DNA from: an uncultured Desulfovibrionaceae bacterium
Lineage (GTDB): Bacteria > Desulfobacterota > Desulfovibrionia > Desulfovibrionales > Desulfovibrionaceae
Direction: 5' to 3'
DNA: 53,202 nt
Assembly: GCA_944324045.1 (NCBI GenBank)
Contig: CALUUT010000065.1
Span: 1 to 53,202 of the forward strand
Shown: positions 36,751-46,365 of the stretch, one piece after another
How positions within the stretch are numbered: position 1 is the first letter of the stretch
Layout of the letters: each line of letters starts with the position of its first letter
The notes under the pieces: model-generated
What the model was told of the DNA's origin: nothing
The model's database searches: none
The model's input: only the letters and a program-made list of their open reading frames with translations
Position numbers and translations under genes: made by a program

Positions 36751-37659
36751 ATGAAACACAAAGACTTTCAAAATTTCTTTCAGGGAAGGGCTCTTCAGTT
36801 TCTTGTTTCAGCCATTGACCTTGCCCTGGCGGAAGATGGACGGGATTTCACGTCGGAAGCCGTTTTCAGCGAACAGGACGCCATGCGCGCGCAAATCCGG
36901 GCGAAACAGGACGCCGTGGTTGCCGGCGCGCAGATGATCCCTTTGATTCTTGAACGAACCGCGGCCTTTTGCGGTCTTGAAAAAAGTTGGTCTTTACACA
37001 TCCGTGTCAAAGACGGAGAGCGCGTCGCGCCCGGAAACGTCGTGGCCCTCATTGAGGGCAGCGCGCTGCTGATTCTCAAGGCCGAACGGATTATCCTGAA
37101 CTTTCTCACCCATCTTTCCGGCGTCGCGACGCTTGCGAATCAATATGCGCGGGCCCTTGAAGGCACGGGAGTCGTTCTGCTCGACACGCGAAAAACCCTG
37201 CCCGGACTGCGGTATCCTGAAAAATACGCCGCGCTTTCAGGCGGCGCGGCCAATCATCGCCTTAACCTTGAAGCCATGCTGATGCTCAAGGACAACCACA
37301 TTGACGCGGCCGGCGGCATCGCGCCGGCGGTGCGCGCTTTACGCGCGCGGCATTCGCCCTGTCCGCCCATCGAAGTGGAATGCCGCACGCTTGAAGACGT
37401 GCGCGAAGCCGTAAGCGCCCGCGTGGAGCGCATCATGCTGGACAACATGACGCCGCAGATGCAAAGCGAAGGGCTCTCGCTCATCCCGCCGGATATCGAA
37501 GCGGAAATAAGCGGAAACGTCTCCCTGGAAACCATCCGGGATATCGCCTGCCGCGCGCGGCGCAGGCCGGACTTCATTTCCGTGGGCCGCATCACGCATT
37601 CCGCGCCTTCGGCTGATTTCAGCATGACCGTCATGCCAATGCGGAACCAGAAAGCATAA
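36751..37659 (+). CDS. nadC: nicotinate-nucleotide pyrophosphorylase NadC
   Basis: A 302-residue quinolinate phosphoribosyltransferase, which converts quinolinate and PRPP to nicotinate mononucleotide. Signature residues are LLDTRKTLPGLRYPEKYA and ANHRLNLEAMLMLKDNHID, with IEVECRTLEDVREA and RIMLDNMTP downstream. In the HR motif, NHRLNL replaces the more usual NHRxGL, a minor variation. AAGGAG lies 10 bases before the ATG. It is the first gene of a nadC-nadA-nadB operon, the whole de novo route from aspartate to NaMN. Confidence 0.95.
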   Translation: MKHKDFQNFFQGRALQFLVSAIDLALAEDGRDFTSEAVFSEQDAMRAQIRAKQDAVVAGAQMIPLILERTAAFCGLEKSWSLHIRVKDGERVAPGNVVALIEGSALLILKAERIILNFLTHLSGVATLANQYARALEGTGVVLLDTRKTLPGLRYPEKYAALSGGAANHRLNLEAMLMLKDNHIDAAGGIAPAVRALRARHSPCPPIEVECRTLEDVREAVSARVERIMLDNMTPQMQSEGLSLIPPDIEAEISGNVSLETIRDIACRARRRPDFISVGRITHSAPSADFSMTVMPMRNQKA

Positions 37660-37713
37660 ACCGTTTTTTATGCCAATACCATATTACAGTCCGACGAAAA
37701 AAAGGCGGCATAT

Positions 37714-38772
37714 ATGACACACAAACCAGCGGCCAAAGACCGCATCAATGCTGTCCGCGACAAACTCGGCGCCAAACTGCGTATTTTCGGCCACCACTAT
37801 CAGCATGATTCCGTGCTTCGCCATACGGACCGTCAAGGCGATTCGTTGGAACTTTCGCGATTGTGCGCGGAAACGGATGCGGAACATATCGTATTCTGCG
37901 GGGTCCATTTCATGGGAGAATCCGCGGCCCTCCTCGCAAGGCCGGGCCAGCGCGTCTATCTGCCGGAACCGGCCGCGGACTGCGTCATGTCCCGGACAGC
38001 GCCGGCCAACGCGGCCATGGACGTTCTGCGCCGGATAACCGCCGCAGGCCGCGCCGTCATACCGCTGGCCTACGTCAACACCTCCGTGGCCTTAAAAGCA
38101 GTATGCGGCCGGCACAGGGGCGCGGTCTGCACCTCGGCCAACGCGGAAACCATGATGCGCTGGGCTCTGGATGCGGCCGGACGCGACGGCGCCGTTTTGT
38201 TCATTCCTGATAAAAATCTGGGAAGCAATACGGCCGACCGTCTGAACATCCCGGAATCGCTCCGCCTTAAAATCAGCATCCGCGAACATGTGGGGCTCTA
38301 CTGCCCGCAAAAAAACGAAATCAATCAGGCAAAGCTCCTGCTCTGGCCCGGATGCTGCGCCATTCACGCCCGGTTCAAGCCGGAACAGATCGCGCAACTG
38401 CGCAAACGTCACCCGAAAATCACAATTATCGCGCATCCCGAATGTTCGCCGGACGTCATCGCCTGCTCCGACGCATTCGGTTCGACGTCCCGCATCATCC
38501 GCTATGTCGAAGAAGCGCCGGACGGCGCGGTCATCGGCATCGGCACAGAATGGAATCTCGTCCACCGCCTGGCCCAGAAATATGCAGGCCGCAAAACCAT
38601 TCTGCCGCTCGCGCGCAGTCTGTGTTCGCACATGGCGAAAGTGACCGAAGAAAAACTTGCGGATATCCTTGAGGCCATTTTGGATGGAAGCGCCGTTCCG
38701 GTATCAGTGGACCCAAGACTTGCGGAACCGGCCAAGGCGACTCTGACCAGAATGCTTGATGCGTGCAGATAA
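37714..38772 (+). CDS. nadA: quinolinate synthase NadA
   Basis: A 352-residue [4Fe-4S] enzyme that condenses iminoaspartate with dihydroxyacetone phosphate. It keeps the FGHHYQHDSV N-terminal motif, VFCGVHFMGESA, and the three expected cluster cysteines: in AVCTSANAETM, in PGCCAIHARF, and in LARSLCSHMAK. It lies 54 bases after nadC and 26 before nadB, so it is probably the central gene of a tricistronic unit. The Fe-S cluster is oxygen-sensitive, in keeping with an anaerobe. Confidence 0.96.
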   Translation: MTHKPAAKDRINAVRDKLGAKLRIFGHHYQHDSVLRHTDRQGDSLELSRLCAETDAEHIVFCGVHFMGESAALLARPGQRVYLPEPAADCVMSRTAPANAAMDVLRRITAAGRAVIPLAYVNTSVALKAVCGRHRGAVCTSANAETMMRWALDAAGRDGAVLFIPDKNLGSNTADRLNIPESLRLKISIREHVGLYCPQKNEINQAKLLLWPGCCAIHARFKPEQIAQLRKRHPKITIIAHPECSPDVIACSDAFGSTSRIIRYVEEAPDGAVIGIGTEWNLVHRLAQKYAGRKTILPLARSLCSHMAKVTEEKLADILEAILDGSAVPVSVDPRLAEPAKATLTRMLDACR

Positions 38773-38798
38773 GACCTTTAAAAAAAGATGCTACGGCC

Positions 38799-40385
38799 AT
38801 GAATCATCGCACAGAAACGCAAACACTGGTAATAGGCTCAGGGATAGCCGGCTGCACGGCGGCCTTGCGTCTTGCGGACCACGGGGTTCATGTGACCCTG
38901 GTCAACAGCGGAGCCGCGCCGGACAACGGCAATTCGTCGCTCGCTCAAGGCGGCATCGTCTATCGCGCGCCGGACGACCAGCCCGCCGCGCTGATCCGGG
39001 ATATTCTCATTGCGGGCCATCGCCACAACAACCTTCGCGCGGTCCGCTTTCTTGCGGAAAACGGGCCGCGGGCCGTGGAGGAAATCCTCATCGACCGCGT
39101 CCACATTCCCTTTGCAAAAGGGCACAACCCCCAGGGCGAATGGGATATGGCCCTTGAAGGCGGCCACAGCGCCCAGCGCATTCTTCATTGCGCGGACCAC
39201 ACCGGGAAAACCATTATGGAGGGCCTGATCCGGGCCGTGCTCAAGCACCCGAACATCACGTTTCTGCCGCGCCGCACGGCCATTGACATTCTGACCACGC
39301 ACCATCATGCCTGCAATATGGAACTGCGCTATCAAATTCCCAATCAGTGCGTCGGCGCATATATCTTCAATGAGGAACTCCAGCACGTGGAAACCCTGCT
39401 TGCGGAGTTCACCATTCTGGCCACAGGCGGAGTCGGCCAGATCTATCAGCATACGACCAATCCGGCTTCCGCCGTGGGCTCAGGCATCGCCATGGCGCAG
39501 CGCGCCGGCGTGCATATTGAAAACGCGGAATTCGTCCAGTTCCATCCCACCGCGCTTTATGAGCACAAACCCCGGCGCTTTCTCATTACCGAGGCGCTGC
39601 GCGGCGCAGGGGCCAAACTGATCAACAGTAAAAACGAACCGTTCATGGCCCGGTACGACGCGCGCGCGGATCTTGCGCCGCGCGATATCGTGGCCAGAGC
39701 CATAATGGAGGAAATGCTCCATTCCGGTCAGGAGTTCGTGTATCTCAACGCCGCCGACTATGTAAACGACGACCTGACCGAACGCTTCCCCACCATTTAC
39801 CGGCACTGTCTGGATATGGGCGTGGATATCACCAAAGAACCGATTCCGGTTGTTCCGGCGGCCCATTACTTCTGCGGCGGCATCCTCACCGACACAAGAG
39901 GCCGGACCACCATGGAGCGGCTTTACGCCGTAGGTGAGTGCGCCTGCACAGGCCTTCATGGCGCGAACCGGCTTGCAAGCACCTCGCTGCTTGAAGCGCT
40001 GGTCTGGGGCAAGAGCGCGGCTGACGATATTTCCGGACGCCTGCGCAGATCTCCACGAAACGCGCGCAAGATTTTCAACGGCATTCCGGACTGGGTGAGT
40101 CTTGGCAACGAAAAAAACGACGACCCGGCGCTCATAGCCCAGGATTGGGCCGCCATACGGCGGACCATGTGGAATTATGTGGGAATCACCAGAACCCAGC
40201 CGCGTCTGCGCCGCGCTGTAAACGAGCTTAGAGACCTTTCACGGCATCTGACGGAATTCTATCGCCGCACCAAAGTCTGCAAAGCCCTGATAGACCTTTT
40301 CCATGGCTGCCAGACCGCCATAGCCATCACCGAGGCCGCAAAACGCAACAAGAAAAGCCTGGGCTGCCACTACCGTGTGGGCTGA
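38799..40385 (+). CDS. nadB: L-aspartate oxidase NadB
   Basis: A 528-residue FAD flavoprotein that oxidises aspartate to iminoaspartate for NadA. The FAD-binding VIGSGIAGCTAALRLAD lies at residues 10-26; EFVQFHPTALYEH and VPAAHYFCGGI (active-site region) and GLHGANRLASTSLLEALVWG follow. ATG 38799 is preferred to an in-frame GTG at 38763 that overlaps the nadA end and lacks a ribosome-binding site, though the site before 38799 is also weak. In anaerobes the enzyme may use fumarate as electron acceptor. A repeat and a strong terminator follow. Confidence 0.95.
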   Translation: MNHRTETQTLVIGSGIAGCTAALRLADHGVHVTLVNSGAAPDNGNSSLAQGGIVYRAPDDQPAALIRDILIAGHRHNNLRAVRFLAENGPRAVEEILIDRVHIPFAKGHNPQGEWDMALEGGHSAQRILHCADHTGKTIMEGLIRAVLKHPNITFLPRRTAIDILTTHHHACNMELRYQIPNQCVGAYIFNEELQHVETLLAEFTILATGGVGQIYQHTTNPASAVGSGIAMAQRAGVHIENAEFVQFHPTALYEHKPRRFLITEALRGAGAKLINSKNEPFMARYDARADLAPRDIVARAIMEEMLHSGQEFVYLNAADYVNDDLTERFPTIYRHCLDMGVDITKEPIPVVPAAHYFCGGILTDTRGRTTMERLYAVGECACTGLHGANRLASTSLLEALVWGKSAADDISGRLRRSPRNARKIFNGIPDWVSLGNEKNDDPALIAQDWAAIRRTMWNYVGITRTQPRLRRAVNELRDLSRHLTEFYRRTKVCKALIDLFHGCQTAIAITEAAKRNKKSLGCHYRVG

Positions 40386-40415
40386 ATGCGGGATTGACAG
40401 GGAAATGCGCCGGCA

Positions 40416-40500
40416 GCAATAAGACAACAAAGCCCTTCAGGGCGGGGTGGGGCTATATGGCCTTCCGGCCTTCGGTCTCAAACCACAGAGGAAGATAGAT
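40416..40500 (+). repeat. dispersed intergenic repeat, copy D
   Basis: The cleanest short copy. The left edge GCAATAAGACAACAAAGCCC is shared with copy A, followed by TTCAGGGCGGGG. The core at 40449-40500 reads GGGGCTATATGGCC, TTCC, GGCC, TTCGGT, CTCAAACCACAGAGGAAGAT, AGAT. It starts 30 bases after the nadB stop, in the nadB orientation, and abuts the terminator at 40501. Confidence 0.85.
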
Positions 40501-40537
40501 AAAAACAGAGGGGCGATGCAGGCCCCTCTGTTTTTTT
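40501..40537. terminator. bidirectional terminator between nadB and the mechanosensitive channel
   Basis: CAGAGGGGC (40506-40514) pairs with GCCCCTCTG (40522-40530) with a seven-base loop, flanked by five A and seven T. It serves both nadB (plus) and the channel gene (minus) and directly follows repeat copy D. Confidence 0.92.
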
Positions 40538-40547
40538 GGCAAGCGCC

Positions 40548-43103
40548 CTACTTTTTCTCTCCATCGGCGGACCGCGCCGCCTCTGCTTTGGCTGCCCCGT
40601 TTTTTTGCGCCACGATATCCTCAGGACGCGGGGCCGCCTCTGAACCGGACACAAAATGAATATCAAGCTGCGGGAAGGCGATTTCGATATCATGCTCGCC
40701 GAACACGCGCGCTATCTCAATGCGCATGCTTGAGGCCACGTCAAGCGCCCTGCCGATATCCGACCAGTATCGCAAAATAAAATCCAGAGAGCTTGGCCCG
40801 AAGTTCATAAACAGCACTTCCGGTCCCGGATTTTTGAACACGCCTGAATGGGTCTGCGCGACATTCAGCAAAAGCCGCTTCACAAGCTCCGGGTCCGTGC
40901 CGTAGGCCACGCCCACAGCAAGATCGCGGCGCACGCCTCTCCCGTTTCGCGTCCAGTTCACAAGGCGGGTGGACACGAATTCGGAGTTCGGCACAAAAAT
41001 CATGGCGCTGTCGAAGGTTTCCACCATGGTCGCGCGAATGCTTATTTTGCGCACAACGCCCTGCTGTCCGCCGACTTCGACAATGTCGCCCTCATGCAGG
41101 GTGCGGCTGAAAATGAGAATAAGCCCCGACAAAAAATTGTTTACAATGGTCTGCATGCCAAAACCAATGCCGACGGACAAGCCGCCCGCGATAATGGCGA
41201 GTTTTTCCAGGCCAATCCCCAGCGAATGCAGGGATACAAGCGCAAATGCAACCCACAGCCCATAGGTGATTGCGGTCTGCAAAGGCGGAATAAGGCTTTT
41301 ATCCATGCTGTTCGAGCGTTGGGCGCGTCTGTTCAAAAAATTCTGGGCCGTGCGCGCCACCGCCCGCGTGAAATAGAACAGGCTGAGAATGAAAAGCACG
41401 TGCACCGCGCTGAATTTGGTGGAGCCGATGCTGACGCCCGCGCCAAGATACGGCCACACAAGCGCGCCGCCGCCCGGCCACGACGGCACCCACAAAAATA
41501 TGCCGAGCAGGACCAGAGCCAGTACGATGGGCGCGGCAAACGCGGCGACAATGCCTGAAATCAGACTGTGGGCCGCCTTTTCCCCATCGCCGACCGCGGA
41601 AACCCGGTTTACGATCTGCATCAGGCCGACTGTGAGCTGAATGCTTATGATGATGCAGTTGCACACAATCATAAACAAAATCCCCAGACGCGCCCAGCCG
41701 ACCACGACAATGCCAAGACTTATCCAGAGCACGACATAAAAGGCGTGAAGAAGCTTTACGGTAAGTTGCGGCATATCCGCAGGCAAACGCCGGTTACGCC
41801 GGTAGGTTATGAAATTAAGAATAAGATTGATCACAACCCAGGCTACAGACAGAATGGGCATGGGCAGATCCGGATAGCTCATGAGCGTGCCCAGCGCCAC
41901 GGATAAAAAAATCGGCCACAGGGGCGTTATGGAGACGCTTCGCTTCAGCGTTATGCAGCGCATATCCCACGCCAGAGCCATTTCGCCCCATATGACAAGG
42001 AGACTTCCCAGCATCAAAATGCCTCTGAACACCTCTCCTTTCGAGCCGTAGGCGGCGGCGATAAGCGCCAGACCGACGAATATCCAGGGCAGGCTGACAT
42101 ACAGAATATGCCGGGCCACTTTGGGCTCAAGCCTGTTTTTTATGGCCTTGCGCATGAATGCAAGCACAATGACGCTGCATACAAACACGTTCATAAAGCG
42201 CAGGCCCATCCCCTGCCACGCTTCCACATTGCTGGGGGAATCCACGCTCTGACGCAAATTCCAATTCTGCATGGTCTTTGCCCATGCCCCGCTGATGCCG
42301 CGCCAGACGCCAGGTTCAAAAAAACGCATTGGCGCAGAAAAATAGTAATCCTTCCACAAACCTGGAAGGTAATTCTCAATCTCCGAATGCATTTTCAAAA
42401 GGCTTTTTTGCAAAGACAGGGCCGATTCCATCCCCTTGTCCACGCCGGTGGCGATGGAAGACAGTTTTTCTCTGACTTCGGCAAGTTTTTTCTCACCCTG
42501 ACGCCGCATCTCCGGCGCGCCGGCATCCTGCGAAAAGTTGACGATGATCTGCTCAAGCGAAGAACGCAACTCCGTGGAAAGCTGGCGCAGCTCCTCGACA
42601 GGCAACAAAAGCTGCTCAAGATTGGCCTCAAGCAGCAATCCTCTTTGATCAATGGCCTCAAGCATCATGGGATTGAATTTATGCGTGGCCGCAAGCGCGA
42701 ACAAACGGCGCGCGGACGCTTCTATTCCCGGAAGACTTTCCTGCAGGGGCGTCAACACGTTTTTAAGGCTTGCATACAGTTCGTCGACATGCACGATGAT
42801 GTTTCCAAAGTCGGCTCTATACTGGTAAAATGCCGCATCCCAAAGGGTGTCCTCGGCAACCAGAATTTCGCTTTCCTTCTGAGCCCGCTCCGCTTCCTCG
42901 CGCAACCGCTCGGCGTTGGCGTCGGCCTCTTTCTGGGCCTTGGCCAGGGCTGCTTCCGCCGCTTCTTTCCGTGCCTGAAGCCCGGCGGCCTCATTTGCCC
43001 TGTCCGCTACGGCCCCTTCCGCAAAAGCCGGCCCAAGGCTGGAAAAACACAGCAAAAAGGCCAAAACGCCGGCCGCAATACCCATCTGAAAACGTTTTTT
43101 CAT
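40548..43103 (-). CDS. large MscS-family mechanosensitive channel
   Basis: An 851-residue membrane protein. The signal peptide-like N-terminus (IAAGVLAFLLCFSSLGPAFA) is followed by an A/E/K-rich periplasmic coiled-coil domain to about residue 290. A series of about eight to ten membrane helices follows, then the MscS pore: GLSVGIGFGMQTIVNNFLSGLILIFSRTLHEGDIVEVGG and the beta domain EVLFMNFGPSSLDFILRYW. It resembles MscK/MscM-type channels that protect against hypo-osmotic shock. The start at 43103 is chosen because the signal peptide begins there; the frame is open another 312 bases upstream without a protein-like sequence. Confidence 0.9.
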   Translation of the reverse strand: MKKRFQMGIAAGVLAFLLCFSSLGPAFAEGAVADRANEAAGLQARKEAAEAALAKAQKEADANAERLREEAERAQKESEILVAEDTLWDAAFYQYRADFGNIIVHVDELYASLKNVLTPLQESLPGIEASARRLFALAATHKFNPMMLEAIDQRGLLLEANLEQLLLPVEELRQLSTELRSSLEQIIVNFSQDAGAPEMRRQGEKKLAEVREKLSSIATGVDKGMESALSLQKSLLKMHSEIENYLPGLWKDYYFSAPMRFFEPGVWRGISGAWAKTMQNWNLRQSVDSPSNVEAWQGMGLRFMNVFVCSVIVLAFMRKAIKNRLEPKVARHILYVSLPWIFVGLALIAAAYGSKGEVFRGILMLGSLLVIWGEMALAWDMRCITLKRSVSITPLWPIFLSVALGTLMSYPDLPMPILSVAWVVINLILNFITYRRNRRLPADMPQLTVKLLHAFYVVLWISLGIVVVGWARLGILFMIVCNCIIISIQLTVGLMQIVNRVSAVGDGEKAAHSLISGIVAAFAAPIVLALVLLGIFLWVPSWPGGGALVWPYLGAGVSIGSTKFSAVHVLFILSLFYFTRAVARTAQNFLNRRAQRSNSMDKSLIPPLQTAITYGLWVAFALVSLHSLGIGLEKLAIIAGGLSVGIGFGMQTIVNNFLSGLILIFSRTLHEGDIVEVGGQQGVVRKISIRATMVETFDSAMIFVPNSEFVSTRLVNWTRNGRGVRRDLAVGVAYGTDPELVKRLLLNVAQTHSGVFKNPGPEVLFMNFGPSSLDFILRYWSDIGRALDVASSMRIEIARVFGEHDIEIAFPQLDIHFVSGSEAAPRPEDIVAQKNGAAKAEAARSADGEKK

Positions 43104-43369
43104 ATATGCTGAACCATTTCCTTGTGTACGCAATTCCTCGCTCGTTTTCCAAAAAACCCAACCATGGCCCGCATGCCGCGACAGACGCCGCATACGGCGG
43201 CCCGCGGCGCCGCAAGCCCGACTCTTTCCGGGCATGACGCGCTCAAATGCGCCGCATACGTGTTTGAAACGCAGGGGAAAAGCCTCCACCCCCACGGACA
43301 GCCGGCTTTTCTTATGCGGCAGACGGACCGGCAAACAAAAAATGGACTGGAACGCCATTCCACACAGAC

Positions 43370-43403
43370 AAAAAAGCCCCGCGTCCCAAAAAGGAAGCGG
43401 GGC
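43370..43403 (-). terminator. intrinsic terminator of the RRM gene
   Basis: GCCCCGC (43376-43382) and GCGGGGC (43397-43403) form a seven-pair G+C stem; on the minus strand six T (43370-43375) follow. It lies 20 bases after the RRM gene's stop. Confidence 0.85.
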
Positions 43404-43422
43404 CCGATAATGCAAAAAAATC

Positions 43423-43689
43423 TTAATAGCGAGCGGGACGTTCTTCTCTGGGACGCGCTTCGTTCACCTTCAGGTTTCGTCCGCCGAAGCTGTAGTTGTC
43501 CAGGGCTTCAATAGCGGCGCCGGCCGCGCTGTTTTCCATTTCCACAAAACCGAACCCGCGAGCGCGGCCGGTTTCGCGATCCGTAATCAGCTTGACGGAA
43601 AGCACTTCGCCATGGGCGCTGAAAAGATCCCGAACTTCCGCTTCAGTCGCGGCCCAGGGAAGATTGCCGACATAAAGAGACTTGCTCAT
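43423..43689 (-). CDS. small RNA-recognition-motif protein
   Basis: An 88-residue protein that is a single RRM domain: RNP2 (SLYVGNLPW) near the N-terminus and RNP1 (ARGFGFVEM) at about residues 41-49, ending in a short basic tail (EARPREERPARY). Such proteins bind single-stranded RNA; bacterial members are often cold- or stress-related. The ATG at 43689 is the natural start, with GGAG a bit far (11 bases). It has its own terminator and probably its own transcript. Confidence 0.93.
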   Translation of the reverse strand: MSKSLYVGNLPWAATEAEVRDLFSAHGEVLSVKLITDRETGRARGFGFVEMENSAAGAAIEALDNYSFGGRNLKVNEARPREERPARY

Positions 43690-43911
43690 GAAACATAAAC
43701 TCCATAAAAAATAATAAATTGCCTTTTCCAGCCCCACAATGGAGCTGATCTGTGATGCTGACAGGTATTCTGCCTTCTTTACCTCAAACTGTCAACCCAA
43801 AAAAATGCGCCCCCATAAATTGCCGCGCCTTTTCCGGCGCATCCCGCATGTTCATTTGCAATACTGAAATAAAAAAATGCATGGCAACAAAAGAACTGCA
43901 ACATGGGAATA

Positions 43912-45309
43912 TTAATTTGAAACTGTACAGGACGCCAGCCATGCCTTCAGCGCGGCGAGCTGTTCCTCTACAGGGCCGGGGCCGGTCCCGCCTGGAGTTT
44001 GCCGGCGGCGCACCGCGGCGGCCGGCTCAAGCACGGCGAACACGTCCGCGCCTATTTCCGGGCATATGCCCTGCAGTTCCTCAAGGCGCAAATCCTCAAG
44101 ATTAACTCCCCGCGACTCGGCCAACGCCACGGCATGGCCGGTGAGATGATGCGCTTCGCGGAAGGCGACGCCCTTTCCGACAAGATAATCCGCAAGTTCC
44201 GTCGCGTTCAAAAAGCCGTTGCGCAATGCGGCGGCCATGCGCTCTTTGCGGAAAACAAGCTCTCCAAGCATGCCGGCCATGAGCGAAACGGACGCGCAGA
44301 CCGTGCGATCCGCATCAAGAAACGGTTCCTTGTCTTCCTGCAGATCGCGGTTATAGGCCATGGGCAGCCCCTTCATCACGGTCAAAAGCGTCACCAGCGC
44401 GCCGTACACGCGGCCGGTCTTGCCGCGCATAAGTTCAGCGACGTCCGGATTTTTTTTCTGGGGCATGATGCTTGAGCCTGTGGCGTATCCATCGGGAAGC
44501 GCCACGAATCCGAATGCGGGATTGGCCCAGACGATAAGTTCCTCGCACAGCCGGGAAAGATGCATCATGATCATCGACGCGCAAAACAGGGCTTCAAGCG
44601 CAAAATCGCGGTCCGACACCGCATCCATGCTGTTGTCGAAAACGCCGTTCATGCCCAGTTCCGCCGCCGTGAACGCCGGGTCAAGCGGATACGTGGTTCC
44701 CGCAAGCGCGGCCGCGCCAAGAGGCGAAATCATGGTCCGCTTAAAGGCGTCTTCAAGCCGCGACACGTCGCGTTTGAACATCCAGGCATACGCCAAAAGG
44801 TGATGCGCAAGGCTCACAGGCTGGGCGGGCTGAAAATGCGTGCATCCGGGCAAAAGCGTTTCTTTGTGTTCCTCGGCCCGCTCGACCAGCACGGCCACAA
44901 GCACGCGCAGGCGCTCCCGCCATGCCCGGTTCCGTTCGCCGGCCAGCAGCCGGAAATCCAGCGCGACCTGGTCATTGCGGCTGCGGCCGGTGTGCAGCCT
45001 GCGGCCGGCGTCGCCGATAAGCTCCGTAAGCCGCGCCTCAATATTCATATGCACGTCTTCGCGCTCAACGCGCCAGACAAAGACGCCATCCTGAATTTCC
45101 TTCAGAATCTGCGCAAGTCCTTCATCAATGCGCGCGGCGTCTTCCCTGGAAAGAACGCCCTGTTTCGCAAGCATGCGCGCGTGCGCGCGCGAGCCGGCGA
45201 TATCATGCTCATAAAGAGCCTTATCGTATTCCACAGACTGGGTATAGCGTTCCACGTCCGCATCCGTGCCTTTGGAAAAACGCCCGCCCCACATTTTCTT
45301 TTCCGCCAT
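43912..45309 (-). CDS. argH: argininosuccinate lyase
   Basis: A 465-residue enzyme of the fumarase superfamily that splits argininosuccinate to arginine and fumarate. It has the MWGGRF N-terminus, [13 protein letters not shown], the catalytic-loop signature [19 protein letters not shown] (Ser about residue 283), and [18 protein letters not shown] lies 6 bases before ATG 45309. It follows argF on the same strand after 156 bases; argG, often found between them in Desulfovibrio, is absent from this locus. Confidence 0.96.
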   Translation of the reverse strand: MAEKKMWGGRFSKGTDADVERYTQSVEYDKALYEHDIAGSRAHARMLAKQGVLSREDAARIDEGLAQILKEIQDGVFVWRVEREDVHMNIEARLTELIGDAGRRLHTGRSRNDQVALDFRLLAGERNRAWRERLRVLVAVLVERAEEHKETLLPGCTHFQPAQPVSLAHHLLAYAWMFKRDVSRLEDAFKRTMISPLGAAALAGTTYPLDPAFTAAELGMNGVFDNSMDAVSDRDFALEALFCASMIMMHLSRLCEELIVWANPAFGFVALPDGYATGSSIMPQKKNPDVAELMRGKTGRVYGALVTLLTVMKGLPMAYNRDLQEDKEPFLDADRTVCASVSLMAGMLGELVFRKERMAAALRNGFLNATELADYLVGKGVAFREAHHLTGHAVALAESRGVNLEDLRLEELQGICPEIGADVFAVLEPAAAVRRRQTPGGTGPGPVEEQLAALKAWLASCTVSN

Positions 45310-45465
45310 ACTGCTCTCCGTATGCATCCATCCGGTTTTCCGCCGCGCACAGTCCTTTGTCAGAAACAACGCGGCCCCTGCGCGGCGTATGGCCGGCTCA
45401 GCGCGGCCGCCGCCTTTTGCGCCGGCCTTTGCGCGGCGTCAAAACTCATTTGGCAAAACGCAGCG

Positions 45466-46365
45466 TCAACTGAACACCCACTCAAGAATGGCCTTTTGCA
45501 TATGCAGTCTGTTCTCGGCCTCGTCGAAAACAATGGACTGCGGCCCTTCCAGCACCTCTTCGGAAACCTCTTCGCCTCTGTGCGCGGGCAGACAATGCAT
45601 AAACCGCGCATCAGGCTTTGCAAGGCTCATAAGCGCGGCATCCACGCAATAGCCGGCAAAGGCCTGTTCCCGTTTTTTCTGTTCCTCTTCCTGCCCCATG
45701 GACGCCCACACGTCCGTATTGACGTAATCCGCATTTCGGGCCGCTTCTTTCGGGTCGCGCGTCAAAACGATGCGCGCGCCGCCCTTTCCCGCCCGCTCCA
45801 TGAGCGTTTTGCAGGGCTCATCCCCTTGCGGACAGGCAAGCGCAAGCTCAAACCCGAAATACAACGCGGCCTCCATCCAGGAGTTGGCCATGTTGTTGCC
45901 GTCCCCTATCCATGCGATTTTCAGGGACCGCAGATCCGGCGTGCGCTCATACACGGTAAGCATGTCGCTCATCACCTGACAGGGATGTCCCTCGTCCGTA
46001 AGCGCGTTGATGACCGGAATGGAGCCGTATTGCATGAACACGTCCAGCTTTTCCTGACCAAAGGTGCGCATGATAAGGCAGTCGTTATAGCGCGAAAGAA
46101 CCCGGGCCGTGTCCTTCAAAGGCTCGGAACGCCCAAGCTGGCTTTCTCTGGGCGTCATGAAAATGGGGTGCCCGCCCAAATGATAAACAGCGGTTTCAAA
46201 CGACATGCGCGTGCGCGTGGAGGCCTTTTCAAAAATCATGGCCGCGACCTTGCCGTCCAGAATGGTTCCTCTATGCCTGGTCCGCTTCATTTCAAGAGCG
46301 CGCGCCAAAAGCGCATGGGCCTCGTCAGAGCTCAAATCCCATATGGAAATAAAATGCTTGGGCAT
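45466..46365 (-). CDS. argF: ornithine carbamoyltransferase
   Basis: A 299-residue enzyme that makes citrulline from ornithine and carbamoyl phosphate. Carbamoyl-phosphate loop FEKASTRTRMSFE (about residue 50), EGHPCQVMSD, the central IGDGNNMANSWM, and the HCLPAHRGEEV ornithine/Zn region are all present. AAGGAT lies close before the ATG at 46365. It diverges from a glycosyltransferase gene and precedes argH. Confidence 0.95.
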   Translation of the reverse strand: MPKHFISIWDLSSDEAHALLARALEMKRTRHRGTILDGKVAAMIFEKASTRTRMSFETAVYHLGGHPIFMTPRESQLGRSEPLKDTARVLSRYNDCLIMRTFGQEKLDVFMQYGSIPVINALTDEGHPCQVMSDMLTVYERTPDLRSLKIAWIGDGNNMANSWMEAALYFGFELALACPQGDEPCKTLMERAGKGGARIVLTRDPKEAARNADYVNTDVWASMGQEEEQKKREQAFAGYCVDAALMSLAKPDARFMHCLPAHRGEEVSEEVLEGPQSIVFDEAENRLHMQKAILEWVFS

